Shown: piece after piece, positions 34,071-43,900 of the stretch
Layout: each line of letters opens with the position of its first letter
Position numbering within the stretch: position 1 is the first letter of the stretch
The notes under the pieces: model-generated
Databases searched by the model: none
What the model saw: the letters and a program-made list of their open reading frames with translations, nothing else
Told to the model about the DNA's origin: nothing
DNA from: Kribbella pratensis
GTDB lineage: Bacteria; Actinomycetota; Actinomycetes; Propionibacteriales; Kribbellaceae
DNA length: 64,000 bases
Assembly (NCBI RefSeq): GCF_004365355.1
Contig: NZ_SODP01000005.1
Coordinates: 242,260 to 306,259, forward strand
Reading direction: 5' to 3'
Position numbers and translations under genes: made by a program

Positions 34071-36008
34071 TCAGGTGGTGAGGTGGTTGCGGATGGTGGT
34101 GAGGTTGGTGGTGATGGTGGCTTGGCGAGTGTTGGTGGCTTTGATGTAGTCGGACAGCTGGGTGGCTGCAGTGGTGCAGCGGTCGGTGAGGCGGGTGGCT
34201 CGGTCGGCGGCGGCCGATTGGTCGGCCTTGGCGGCGGTGCGGATGTTCCAGTAGCGGAAGGCGCCGATGCCGATCAGGATCAGGCCGGCGACGATCCAGA
34301 TCGCGTTCACGAAGCCGAGACCGATCGCGACGACCGCGCCGACGCCAACGAGGATGGCCGGGACGGCGTACTTGCCGGCGGTGACGACACCGGCGGACTG
34401 TTTGATCGACGACACGGCAGTGTTCAGCTGGAGTTGGTCGGGGCCGTCAGGACGGATCGCGATCGTGTGGCCGTCGCCGGATACGTCGATCTGGGTGGGG
34501 CTTGGCTGGCCCGCGACTTGCGCCAGGTCCTCGACGGCAGGCAGAAGGGATGGGCCGATGACGCGGAGTACGGTCGCCGCCAGGTGCGGGTCGTCGTTCT
34601 GGCTCAGGTCGTCGGCGAGCAGCTCCTCGACGGTACCGACCGGGTCCTCGAGCCGTTCGGCCCCGGACTCACCGGCGCCGCTGATCCGAGCCCGCAGTAC
34701 GGCGACGCGCGCCAGCGACTCCCGCTCCGGCTCACTCCCTTCGGAGATCAGCAGCCGAAGCAGCGCGGCGGTGCTGTCCTGCGCAACCGCCCCATCCGAA
34801 GCCGAACCCCCTCCGCGTACCTCCCGCCGACGCGCCGAGTCCCGCGCCGGGTCACGCTCCGAGCCACGCCCCGGGTCACGCTCCGAGCCGCGCCTCGAGT
34901 CACGCCCCATGTCGCGCCCCATTCCGCGCCCCGGGTCACGCTCCAAGTCCCGCCCCGAGTCCCGTCCCAGGCTCCGCCTCGAGTCTCGTCCCAGTTCCCG
35001 GCCCGAGTCGCGTCCCAGGTCCCGCCACAGATCACCTCCCGAGCCCTGCCCCAGGCCCCGCGCCGAGTCCGGTCCCAGGTCACGTCCGGAGCCCTGTCCC
35101 AGGCCCCGCTCCGAGTCACGCTGTGAGTCCGTCTCCGGGTCGCGCCCGGTAGCGCCGTTGGTGTCGGGCTTGGAGTTGGCTGCGGTGTAGGTGAGGGTGC
35201 GGGCTGGTTCGCGTGCTTCGAGGTTGCCTGCGATTGACTCGATGGCGGAGCGGAGGCGGGCGAGGCGGGTGGCTGCGGTTAGCTGATCTGCTACGGCCTC
35301 GAAGCGGGGGCCGGATGAGCGGGGCGTCTCGCCGAGCTTTTCGAGCTTTGGCAGCCAGCCGTCTGCGGGTGGGGCGACCGACTGCAGCCGCTTCACCACC
35401 AGCTCCAGACCGTCCGCCCCGAACCCACCGCGCGCCGCAGTAGCCCACAGCCCGCGCTGGACCCGGGTCACTGTTCCATCCTCCGGGAGTACGCCGAACG
35501 CCACGTCCAGCCACTCACTGCGTACCTGATGCCGCTGCCCGAGCGCAGCCAGCGCCAGCGCCAGGAACGTCGCCGTCCGACGCTCGTCGAGCGCCATCGC
35601 CGTACCGAGCGCCTGGTGGTCGAGTGCCTTCGCCGTATCGGGCGCCTGCTCGTCCTGCCCGCGGGTGAGTTCGATCAGCGCCTCGGTGGCGGGGCCGAGC
35701 CAGTATTGGGGAACGGGGTTGGTGGGTGGTGGGAGGGGAGTGCTGGAAGCCATCGCTGAGAGGACGCGACTGGTGTAGCGGCGTAGCTCAGCGGCGTCGA
35801 GGAAGCCGGACATCTCGTAGCGGAGGTCGGATAGTTCGACGAAGGCGTCGAAGGCGGTCGAGAGGCGGTTGACGCGCTCCTGGAGACCACCCTGGATCTT
35901 GGACAGCTGTGATTGCAGTCGCGAGGTCTCCTGCCGCGCATACGACATCTCGCTCTGCAGGTCCTCGAGTTGCTCGTTCTGCCGCCGTTCCCGCCACCAG
36001 TCGCTCAT
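34071..36008 (-). CDS. Coiled-coil membrane protein with Arg/Asp tetrapeptide repeat region
   Basis: A 645-residue protein of no family I recognise. Residues about 5-60 form a coiled coil (WRERRQNEQLEDLQSEMSYA...). A helical globular region (about 60-270) follows. Then about 110 residues of low complexity are built on GRDS/GRDL/ERDP tetrapeptides. A second globular part (about 390-520) leads to two membrane helices near 535-580 (AILVGVGAVVAIGLGFVNAI, WIVAGLILIGIGAFRYW) and a helical tail. ATG 36008 (MSDWWRERR), with GGGG about 6 nt upstream, is preferred to GTG 36023. The repeat is encoded by a 12-bp periodic DNA array, so length may vary between strains. It could be a structural or scaffolding membrane protein (inference). 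Confidence 0.65.
   Translation of the reverse strand: MSDWWRERRQNEQLEDLQSEMSYARQETSRLQSQLSKIQGGLQERVNRLSTAFDAFVELSDLRYEMSGFLDAAELRRYTSRVLSAMASSTPLPPPTNPVPQYWLGPATEALIELTRGQDEQAPDTAKALDHQALGTAMALDERRTATFLALALAALGQRHQVRSEWLDVAFGVLPEDGTVTRVQRGLWATAARGGFGADGLELVVKRLQSVAPPADGWLPKLEKLGETPRSSGPRFEAVADQLTAATRLARLRSAIESIAGNLEAREPARTLTYTAANSKPDTNGATGRDPETDSQRDSERGLGQGSGRDLGPDSARGLGQGSGGDLWRDLGRDSGRELGRDSRRSLGRDSGRDLERDPGRGMGRDMGRDSRRGSERDPGRGSERDPARDSARRREVRGGGSASDGAVAQDSTAALLRLLISEGSEPERESLARVAVLRARISGAGESGAERLEDPVGTVEELLADDLSQNDDPHLAATVLRVIGPSLLPAVEDLAQVAGQPSPTQIDVSGDGHTIAIRPDGPDQLQLNTAVSSIKQSAGVVTAGKYAVPAILVGVGAVVAIGLGFVNAIWIVAGLILIGIGAFRYWNIRTAAKADQSAAADRATRLTDRCTTAATQLSDYIKATNTRQATITTNLTTIRNHLTT
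34825..35145. repeat. 12/24-bp periodic coding minisatellite inside the 34071-36008 gene
   Basis: The plus strand shows degenerate units of 24 bp made of two 12-mers, for example GGGTCACGCTCCGAGCCACG, and related units starting GAGTC(A/C/G)CG. They recur at least ten times in phase with the reading frame. Each 12-mer encodes four residues of the form GRD(S/L/P) or ERDP on the minus strand. The period is exact even where bases diverge, as expected of slippage or recombination-driven expansion. Confidence 0.75.
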
Positions 36009-36050
36009 GTGTGCCCCGTCCACTCGTCCGCGATTGCTCTCCGGAAGGAT

Positions 36051-36115
36051 GGCGGGTCAGCGGGTCACCAGGCGGCTCAGGGGGTCATCGGGTGGGTTAG
36101 CGGGTCATCAGGCGG
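36051..36115. repeat. Imperfect 20-bp repeat at the 3' end of the PucR gene
   Basis: GGGTCACCAGGCGG (36062), GGGTCATCGGGTGG (36082) and GGGTCATCAGGCGG (36102) recur every 20 bp and run into the last codons of the PucR gene. They fill most of the 88-nt gap upstream of the coiled-coil gene. Purpose unknown. Confidence 0.5.
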
Positions 36116-37767
36116 TGCGGTGGGCTGACCAGGCGGAGTTGGAGCATGGCTGCGAAACGGGAGTCGGGGTCGTCGAGGTCCAGCTCCCCAACCTCGGCCA
36201 GCCGGCGCAGGCGGTACCGGAAGGTGTTGGGGTGCACATAGACCGCTGCAGCAGCCGCTGCGACATCACCAAAGGCGTCCAGCCACGCCCGCAGGGTCTC
36301 GACCAGGTCGGTGTTGTGCTGACGGTCGTACGCGACGAGAAGGGCGATCGGACCGGTCGGCTCGTCGCCCCGCGCCTCGATCAGGTCGCGCAGCTCGAGC
36401 AGGAGCGTGTCGACGTGGACATCCGCGAGCCGGGCGACACGCGGCGAGCCACGGCCGGTCCGCAGTACCCGCAGAGCACGATCGGCACCAGCACGCGCAT
36501 TGGGTAGATGCGCAGCCTCAGCAACGACCGGGCCGACGCCGATGCTGGCGGTGACGCGGTCGCCGATCCGTTCGAGGAAGTGCTTGCCGATGCGTACGGC
36601 GCGCTCCTCGCCGTCGGACCGGTCCGGCCGTACCGGGATCAGCCCATAAGCGACATCCCCGACCAACGCAGCAGCTGCCCGCGGGTGCACAGCGCCCAGG
36701 TGCATGGCGAACGCATCAGCCAACCGCTGACGCTCCCCAGCCAGTCCGGCCTGACTGACCAGCGATTCGTCGGTCTGGACAACGGAGTCTTCCGAGTCGA
36801 AGGCGATGATCCCCAGAGCGAGTACAACGAGGTGCTGGTCGGCCAGCCCCAACCGGTCCAGCGCGGCGCGTGCGCCGGGGCCGCCTTCCAACGCCGTACT
36901 GACGAGGTCGGCGCGCAGGCGGCGTTCGACGTCGGCACCGGCGCGGATGCGGAGCATGTGTAAGGCAACCAACTTCGCGGCGTCGCAAAGAGCCTGGGAG
37001 CGTTCGGCGGTGAGCGGGTCGCGGACCGCGGCCCAGATCGAGCCGAGGATCTCGTCGCCGGCGCGGACCGCGACGGCGACCCGCGGGATCGTGAAGGTCT
37101 GGCCGGTCGTCGGCAACGGCGGGACGTGCACCGGACGGTCGGTGCGGTAGAGCTCGCGGAAGATGCCGTACTCCGTCAGCAGCCGGAAGTACCGCTGCGG
37201 CACCTGACGGCCGAGGACCGTCTCCACCCGAGCCGTGTCCGCCTCGTCCTGCCGACCGGAGAACGCCAGCACGCGCGAACTGCGGTCCTCGATCGTGACC
37301 GGTGCATCGAGCAGCGCGGCGGTCGCGTTGGCGAGCGCGAACAGGTCGCCGGACGGCATGCCCGCGAGGGTCTCCACCTCACCGACGTCGCCGTCGGCGA
37401 GGAGAGACCGCAGCAGTACGGCGAGCTGGTCCCACGACGCGCCGCGGGTCAACGCCAGCAGAGCGACTCCGGACTCGGCCACTGCGGCCGCCAAGAGGTC
37501 GCCGGCCGCGATGGGGGAGCGGACGACCAGCCCGGCGGCCTGCTGACGGCCGAGATCACGCAGCACGTCGGCGATCCGGTCGGGCTCGTGCAGCCCGACG
37601 CCGAGGACGAGGGCGTGCGAGGGGAGCACGGGCTCGTCGAGCGGATCGAGGATGACGATGCCGCCGATCTCCGCCGGCCGATCCGGATCCCCGTGCACGA
37701 GCTCCAGCAAGGTCGCGCCCAGGTCGTCGAGAACCCGGCCGAGGCTTGCCCGCGGTCGATTCGTCAC
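36097..37767 (-). CDS. PucR-family transcriptional regulator
   Basis: A 556-residue regulator. The N-terminal PucR-type domain (about 10-130, IVILDPLDEPVLPSHALVLG) is followed by a GAF-like central region (about 140-290) and a diguanylate-cyclase-like GGDEF-derived segment without the active motif. The C-terminal helix-turn-helix is typical of the family (AAVYVHPNTFRYRLRRLAEV, about 510-530). GTG 37767 is well supported by GGAGGTGA. PucR regulators respond to small molecules and often control nitrogen or amino-acid catabolism. It sits 122 nt downstream of, and co-directional with, the nine-gene peptide/D-amino-acid operon, making it the best candidate regulator of that operon (inference). The small dyad CTGGTCTACCAG lies at 37869-37880 in the gap. 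Confidence 0.88.
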   Translation of the reverse strand: MTNRPRASLGRVLDDLGATLLELVHGDPDRPAEIGGIVILDPLDEPVLPSHALVLGVGLHEPDRIADVLRDLGRQQAAGLVVRSPIAAGDLLAAAVAESGVALLALTRGASWDQLAVLLRSLLADGDVGEVETLAGMPSGDLFALANATAALLDAPVTIEDRSSRVLAFSGRQDEADTARVETVLGRQVPQRYFRLLTEYGIFRELYRTDRPVHVPPLPTTGQTFTIPRVAVAVRAGDEILGSIWAAVRDPLTAERSQALCDAAKLVALHMLRIRAGADVERRLRADLVSTALEGGPGARAALDRLGLADQHLVVLALGIIAFDSEDSVVQTDESLVSQAGLAGERQRLADAFAMHLGAVHPRAAAALVGDVAYGLIPVRPDRSDGEERAVRIGKHFLERIGDRVTASIGVGPVVAEAAHLPNARAGADRALRVLRTGRGSPRVARLADVHVDTLLLELRDLIEARGDEPTGPIALLVAYDRQHNTDLVETLRAWLDAFGDVAAAAAAVYVHPNTFRYRLRRLAEVGELDLDDPDSRFAAMLQLRLVSPPHRLMTR

Positions 37768-37889
37768 CGCTCACCTCCGAGCCCCCAGCCTAGGTCCTGT
37801 CCGGGAGTCCATCGCCTACTGCGAGGCACTCGGCACGGCACCTCGCCGAGCACCTCCTCGCGTCGGCGCTGGTCTACCAGACAGGAGCG

Positions 37890-38987
37890 TCAGAGCGGCA
37901 GCCATTCGGTACTCGTGGTCACCGCGGCCAGTTCGGCTTCGATCGGCTCGATCCCGATGCCGGCGCTGGTCGGCACCGACAGGTATCCGTTGTCGAGCGT
38001 GAACGGCGGGGTGATGTCGGTCCGGTAGTACCGGTCCGAGGCCGACGTGTCGCCGGGCAGCGTGCAACCAGGCAGGGCGGCGAGGGCGACGTTCGCGGCT
38101 CGGCCGATGCCGGTTTCCAGCATGCCGCCGCACCAGACCGGGATGTCGTTGGCAACGCAGACATCGTGGATCCGCCGCGCCTCCAGATACCCGCCGACGC
38201 GACCTGGCTTGATGTTGACGATGGCGCAGGCACGCAGCCGGATCGCCGCGGCCGCCGCGCGCGCCGACGTGATCGACTCGTCCAGGCACACCGGAGTGCT
38301 GATCTGCTGAGCCAGATCCGCGTGCCCGAGAACGTCCTCCTCGTCCAGCGGCTGCTCGATCAGCAGGAGATCAAAGGGATCGAGCCGCGCCAGGTGCCGC
38401 GCGTCGGACAGCGTGTACGCCGTGTTGGCGTCGACCTGCAGCAGGATGTCGCCGAACTGCTCCCGCACGGCGCGCACAGGCTCGATGTCCCACCCGGGCT
38501 GGATCTTCAGCTTGATCCGCACGTACCCCTGCTCGAGATACCCGCCGACCGCGTCGAGCAACTCGCCGATCGAGTCCATGATCCCGACCGACACCCCGCA
38601 CGGCACCCGATCCCGCACGGCGCCCAACTCGCGAGCCAACGGACGGTTCTCGGCCCGCAACTCGGCATCGAGTACGGCGGTCTCCACCGCAGCCTTCGCC
38701 ATCCGATGACCGTGGAACCGGCTCAACGCCGGCCCGACTCCGACCGCGGACTCCACCGAGGCCAGCGCGGGCACGAAGAACCGGCGCAGGACGTCGGCCG
38801 CCGCGTCGACGTACTCCGACGAGTACAGCGGCCCGCTCATCGCGACACACTCGCCCCACCCCTCGGCCTCCGTACTCACGGCGCGCACGAGCAGCACGTC
38901 CCGCGTCGTTTCGGTGCCGAACGAGGTCCGGAACGGCGATACCAACGGCATCGAGATCCGCCGCAGCTCGAATCCGGTCAGCTTCAT
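37890..38987 (-). CDS. Enolase-superfamily N-acylamino-acid racemase / o-succinylbenzoate synthase (MenC-like)
   Basis: A 365-residue enzyme of the muconate-lactonising subgroup. The N-terminal cap has SPFRTSFGTET and SGPLYSSEY. The barrel carries the KxK pair Lys159/Lys161 (RIKLKIQPG), metal ligands Asp186 (QVDANTAY), Glu211 (LIEQPL) and Asp236 (CLDES), and Lys260 (VNIKPGRVGG). These residues serve both OSBS and N-succinyl/N-acylamino-acid racemase activity. No other men genes are nearby, and the gene overlaps a GNAT acyltransferase (1 nt) that itself overlaps an M20 hydrolase, so the racemase role is favoured. ATG 38987 (MKLTGFELRR) is chosen because of the overlap. It is the last gene of the operon. 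Confidence 0.88.
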   Translation of the reverse strand: MKLTGFELRRISMPLVSPFRTSFGTETTRDVLLVRAVSTEAEGWGECVAMSGPLYSSEYVDAAADVLRRFFVPALASVESAVGVGPALSRFHGHRMAKAAVETAVLDAELRAENRPLARELGAVRDRVPCGVSVGIMDSIGELLDAVGGYLEQGYVRIKLKIQPGWDIEPVRAVREQFGDILLQVDANTAYTLSDARHLARLDPFDLLLIEQPLDEEDVLGHADLAQQISTPVCLDESITSARAAAAAIRLRACAIVNIKPGRVGGYLEARRIHDVCVANDIPVWCGGMLETGIGRAANVALAALPGCTLPGDTSASDRYYRTDITPPFTLDNGYLSVPTSAGIGIEPIEAELAAVTTSTEWLPL

Positions 38988-39853
38988 CACAACCCCTTCT
39001 GCTCGACGACGTACCACCCGACCCGATCGAAGCCGGTCACCCGCGCACCCTCCGCCAGCAACCCGCCCAGCACCTCACGCAACGCGGCCCGCCACGCCTT
39101 CGCAGCACCGGGATCGGTACGCCGCAACCCCTCGGCATCAGGCGGTACGGCGACCAGCACGACGCCGTCGCCCGCGGGACCGGCAAGCGCTGGCCACCCG
39201 TCCGCGCCGCAGGCCAGCGCGACCGTTGCCTCAGGCATCAACTCGACATCGGTCGACACGGCCCGTCGAGCCGCGGCGGCGCCGACAGCCGGCGCATCGA
39301 GCTCCCAGCGCACCAGCAACCGGTCGGTGTCGTCGCCGCTGTTGATCCCGTCGCGCATGTCGCCGTAGAAGTTCGTCAGGTACTCCGTCGGCCGCGCGGC
39401 GAGCTTCGCCACGTTGAAGTACGCGTTGCGCCGGATCAACGGATCGAACGTCCACGAGATCGACGACACTCCTCGGCGCAGCGCCCAGGCGCGCTGATGC
39501 AGCTTGAGCGCGAACCCGACGTTGCGCCCGCGCGCCGACCCCGACACCCCGGCCACGTGACTGTGCATCGAGACCTCCGCCGGCGCCGAGAAGAACCCGA
39601 CGCAGGCGCCGATCAACTCGTCGCCGTCGTACGCCCCGCCGACGTAGTTGCCGGCCTTCGTCAATGCTCGCAACAGCTCGGTCGTCACCGGCGGATTGCT
39701 CGGGTCCGGCCGCCAGATCGAGTCGTACAAGCGGTAGACCTCGTCGAGCTCCGCCAGCTCCCGCAACTCGCGCACCCGCACTCCGGCCGCGGCCGCCGCA
39801 TCGATACCCGCCTCCGTGGCGGCGGCAATCGACGGGCTCAGATCGAGCGTCAT
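38987..39853 (-). CDS. GNAT-superfamily N-acyltransferase (partner of N-acylamino-acid racemase)
   Basis: A 288-residue protein. The N-terminal half is a GNAT fold: RVRELRELAELDEVYRLYD, then GGAYDGDELIGACVGFFS and the acyl-CoA loop SGSARGRNVGFALKLHQRAW. The C-terminal half (WTFDPLIRRNAYFNVAKLAA...) matches the long variant (COG3375-like) usually found next to MenC-like racemases. Proposed reaction: acylation of the amino group of D-amino acids with succinyl- or acetyl-CoA, committing them to racemisation. It overlaps its neighbours by 4 nt (M20, ATGA) and 1 nt (racemase), so all three should be made in fixed ratio. Confidence 0.85.
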   Translation of the reverse strand: MTLDLSPSIAAATEAGIDAAAAAGVRVRELRELAELDEVYRLYDSIWRPDPSNPPVTTELLRALTKAGNYVGGAYDGDELIGACVGFFSAPAEVSMHSHVAGVSGSARGRNVGFALKLHQRAWALRRGVSSISWTFDPLIRRNAYFNVAKLAARPTEYLTNFYGDMRDGINSGDDTDRLLVRWELDAPAVGAAAARRAVSTDVELMPEATVALACGADGWPALAGPAGDGVVLVAVPPDAEGLRRTDPGAAKAWRAALREVLGGLLAEGARVTGFDRVGWYVVEQKGL

Positions 39854-40977
39854 GGCGTGTCCAACAGGTCGGCGATCAGCGCGGCCAGCAACGCCGTCCG
39901 CGGAGCGAGCTCGGCGACCAGGACATGTTCGTTATCGGCATGGGCGCCACCGCCGACAGCGCCCAGCCCGTCGAGGGTCGGCGTACCGATGCCGGCCGTG
40001 AAGTTGCCGTCCGATCCGCCGCCGACCGCGACCGAGCGCAGCTCCGGCAGGCACAGATCGGCCGCGACGCGGGAAGCCCGCGCGTACAGTTCCTCGGACA
40101 TCTTGCGCTCGAGTGGTGGCCGGTTCGGTCCGCCGATGATCTCCAGAGAGCTCCCGGGCAGCACCGGTCGGAGCGCGTGCATCGCCTCGTCCACCCGCAG
40201 CTGCTCCTCGACGGTCCAGGCCCGCGCGTCGACGAAGAAGGCGGCGGCGGCCGGCACGGTGTTCCGCGTTGTCCCCGAGGTCAGCGCGGTCGGCGTGACC
40301 GTCGTACCGAGACCAGGGTCGCCAAGGTTGCTGATGGCAAGCACTTGATGCGCGGCTTCGACCGACGCGTTGATGCCGAGCTCCGGCTCGAGCCCGGCAT
40401 GCGAGGCCCGCCCGGTGATACGCACCTCGTAGACCGAGACGCCCTTCCGCTCGAGCTTCAGCGCACCCGCACCCGCATCCGCCGAAGCCTCGAGCACCAG
40501 AGCGGCCGAACAACCAGCGGCCTCGGTCTCGATCAGCTCCCGGGACGACGGCGATCCCAGTTCCTCGTCGCCGGTCACCAGCAGTGTGACGGTTGCCGAC
40601 GGCAAGGTGGAGATCGCATGCAGTGCCATCACCAGGCCGGCCTTCATGTCGAAGCAGCCCGGCCCTCGCAGTACCCCGTCCTTGTTCGTGAACGGATGCG
40701 TGATCAGCGAGCCAAGAGGCCAGACGGTGTCGTGGTGTGCGAGAACCAGGGCCCGCCGCGGCCCGTCACCGAGCCGCCAGCGCAGGTGCGTGCAGCCGTC
40801 AACCACGACGTACTCCGGCTTGGACCCGAGCCGCTCCGCTCCTAGCTGGGCCACGACGTCCGCGCTGTGAGCCACCGCCGCGACATCCGAGGACGGCGAC
40901 TCACACTTCACCAGGGTTTCGAGATCCGCGAGCAGCTGCGGCAACCGCGCCGCGAACTGCTCGACCAGCTCGGTCAT
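39850..40977 (-). CDS. M20-family metallohydrolase (N-acyl-L-amino-acid amidohydrolase / carboxypeptidase G2-like)
   Basis: A 375-residue di-zinc amidohydrolase. Ligands and catalytic residues are visible as His81-x-Asp83 (ALVLAHHDTVWP), Asp110 (GPGCFDMKAG) and Glu138-Glu139 (VTGDEELGSPSS). The dimerisation lid lies in the middle and a final histidine segment is in GGGAHADNEHV. Its likely job is to remove the N-acyl group from the L-enantiomer after racemisation; general dipeptide cleavage is the alternative. ATG 40977 overlaps the stop of the upstream peptidase fusion by ATGA, and its own stop overlaps the GNAT start by ATGA. The longer upstream frame lies inside the fusion gene. Confidence 0.9.
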   Translation of the reverse strand: MTELVEQFAARLPQLLADLETLVKCESPSSDVAAVAHSADVVAQLGAERLGSKPEYVVVDGCTHLRWRLGDGPRRALVLAHHDTVWPLGSLITHPFTNKDGVLRGPGCFDMKAGLVMALHAISTLPSATVTLLVTGDEELGSPSSRELIETEAAGCSAALVLEASADAGAGALKLERKGVSVYEVRITGRASHAGLEPELGINASVEAAHQVLAISNLGDPGLGTTVTPTALTSGTTRNTVPAAAAFFVDARAWTVEEQLRVDEAMHALRPVLPGSSLEIIGGPNRPPLERKMSEELYARASRVAADLCLPELRSVAVGGGSDGNFTAGIGTPTLDGLGAVGGGAHADNEHVLVAELAPRTALLAALIADLLDTP

Positions 40978-43900
40978 CCGCCGACCTTCGGCGTAGCGCG
41001 GACCCCGAAATGCAGGTACTTCTCGCCGGTCGGCAGCGAGTAGAACGTCACCGGAGTCCACGTGAGCGCACCTGGCGCCCGGACCACGAACAGGTCACCG
41101 CTCTCGTCGACCGGAGTCATGCGGAGCTCCTCGGTCGGCTCCGGCAGCAGCTCGGCCAGCGGTCCGGTGAGCGTCATCCGCAGCAGCGGCCCCTCGTCGT
41201 CGACCAGCACCTCCTGAATCGTGCTGGCGCGCTCGTACCGGCCGACGTGCCGGCGTACGTCGACAACAGGAGGCTCTGCCGGGGGAGCCAGCGGCATGGG
41301 CATCGAGACGTCGGCCAGCTCAGCGAAGATCTCCCGGTAGAGGTCCTCGTACAGGTCGCGCGTGTGGCCGCCGTTCGTCAGCAGTACGACGGCCAGCCCC
41401 TCGTCCGGCAGCACTCGCAGGAACGCGGCCTGGCCGATCGTGTTGCCGTCGTGGCCGATCAGCCGCCGGCCGTCCCAGCCGAACCGGATCCAGCCCAGCC
41501 CCCACGAGTCGCCCAGCGAGTACTTGTCCGGCAGCTCCGCCTGCAGGTCGGCCATCGCAGTCACCGAGGCCTCGCGGAGCAGCCGAGTGCCGTCGGGTGC
41601 GACGCCACCGTTCAGGTGGAGTCGGGCAAAGGCCAGCGCGTCCGCCACCGTCGACGTGATCAGTCCGGCCGGTCCCAGCGACCGGGGGAGTCCCCAGACC
41701 GGTGCGCGCTTGGGCTCCTCTTCGCCTTCGCTGACGTGCCCGACCGCAGCCGATCGGAGCAGCGCCTCTTCCGGCAGCGTGACCGTGTTCTGCAGACCGA
41801 GCGGTGTGATGATCCGGTCCCGCAGCGCTTGGTCCCAGGTAGAGCCGGTGAGCTTCTCGATCACGCGGCCGGCCAGTGAGAAGCCGGAGTTGCAGTACGA
41901 CCACGTCGCCCCGAGCGGGTGATTCTGTACGACGTCCGCGAGCAGGTCGACGTACTTCTCCAGGCAGTCGTCGCCCCGACCTGTGTCGGTGAACACGTCG
42001 CCGTCGATCCCACTGGTGTGGGTGAGCAGGTGCCGCATCGTCACCTGCTTGGCGACGTCCGGATCGCCCAGCTGCAGCTCGGGGAGCACCTGGCTGATCG
42101 GTGCGTCCAGGTCGAGCAGTCCTTCGTCGACGAGCTGCAGTGCGAGCGTCGCAGTCCAGACCTTCGACATAGATCCGATCTGGAAGACCGACTCGGTCGT
42201 GGTCGCCACTCCGGTGTCCTTGTTCAGTACGCCGGTCGCGGCCTCCACCAGCTCGTCTTCCACTCCCGGCCGCACCCGCAGGATCCCGAGCGTCGCACCC
42301 GGTACGCCGTGCCGCGCAGCCAGCGTGGTGAGTCGACGCTGCCAGTGCGCCGCATCGATCTTCGCCCGGCGCGGACCGCTCGCGTCACCGGCGTACTGCT
42401 CGACCCAGTCGCGGATGCGCCGGTTGAAGTCGAGGCGATGGGACGGACGGCCTTCGACGATGAACAGGTGACTCGCCTCCGGGTACAGCACCAGTTGACT
42501 CGGTACGCCGTTCTCGCGCAGCGCAGTGTGCCACTGCTGAGCCTGTCCGACCGGGCAGCGTACGTCGGCGTCGCCCTGCAGGATCAGCGTCGGCGTCGCC
42601 ACCTTGCTGACCTCGGCGAACGGCGACATAGAGCTGTAGTCGGTAGCGCTGTTCAGCTCGTACACGTCGAGGAAGTGGCCCATGTCCGACGTACCGGCCA
42701 TGCTGGTGAGGTCGCTGACCACACCGCCGGTGACCGCTGCGGCGAACCGGTTGTCGCGGCTGGTCAGGTAGCACGTCATGAACCCGCCGTAGCTGTAGCC
42801 GGCGACGGCCAGCCGATCGGGGTCAGCGATGCCCTCGGCAACCAGTTCGTCGAGGGGCTCGAGGAAGTCGCGTGCGTCCGCCGTACCCCAGGCGCCGAGC
42901 GCGGCGTTGAAGAACTCCTCGCCGTACCCGTCGCTGCCACGGGGGTTGAGCAGCAGCACAGTCCATCCGTGGGCGACGAGCTCCTGGTGGTAGAGGTGCA
43001 CCTCGTCGGCCGCGGCGTTCCACGCGTTGTGCGGGCCGCCGTGGATGTCCAGCAGCAGCGGCTGCGGCCCTTCGGCGGCAGGGTCGCGAACCAGCCAGCC
43101 CGAGACCACAGTCCCGTCCGAGATGGTGAACTCGCGCTCCACCCGGACAAACACGTCCTTCTCGCCGTACGTCGTCCGGGTGGTCGCCGTACCAGTCGTC
43201 AGATCCAGCGTGACGATCTCCCCGAACGACCTGGGCGTGGTCAGCGCGAACGTCGCCACACCAGCGGCAACGGACAGCCCTGACACGACCTGTCCCGGTT
43301 CGCCGAACACACGCTCGGGCGTGCCGCCCTCAACGGGGACGGAGTACAGGTGCGTGCACCCGCGGTCCCGGGCAGCGAACAGGACAGTGCGGCCGTCGTC
43401 CGTGAGCGTCGGCTGAGCACCCGGGTACGCCGCTCCGCCGGACATGACGTTGCGGTCGAGCGGAGCAGCCAGGTTCACCACGTCACCGCTGTCCAACGAG
43501 AGCCGCAGGAGCCCGGCGTGACCGACCGGTCCGGAGAGCATGCCGACGATGAGCAGTGCGGCGCCGTCTGCGGTCCAGGTCACCGTGCCGGTCAGTCCGT
43601 CAGCCAGACCGACCAGCTGCGGCTTCGCCTTGGGATCCGATGCGTCGAGCACGTAGGCAGGAGCTGTTGGGTTGAGGTCCGCGTCCGGAGCGGTAGCAGC
43701 TCCGAAGGCCAGCCTCGCGCCGTCCGGTGACCAGGCCGGGTCGCCGGCGTGCCAGTCTCCCTCCGTGGCTTGACGGCACTCCTTGGACTCGACAACCGCG
43801 ACGTGCAGATGCTTACGGATCGTCCGCAGCCAGCCGGCGCCGTCAGCCTGGTAGTCCAGGCGCTCGGTGGCGATCGGTGCATGCTCACTTTCACTGGAGC

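Noticed and set aside
34748..35119. A 123-residue minus-strand frame with WDxTRGG repeats
   Set aside because: It is an alternative reading of the 12-bp minisatellite inside the 34071-36008 gene and has no independent start signals.
37890..38987. A menaquinone-pathway OSBS assignment (menC)
   Set aside because: The active-site residues allow it, but no other men gene is nearby and the gene is coupled to a GNAT and an M20 hydrolase, which favours N-acylamino-acid racemase. Not fully excluded.
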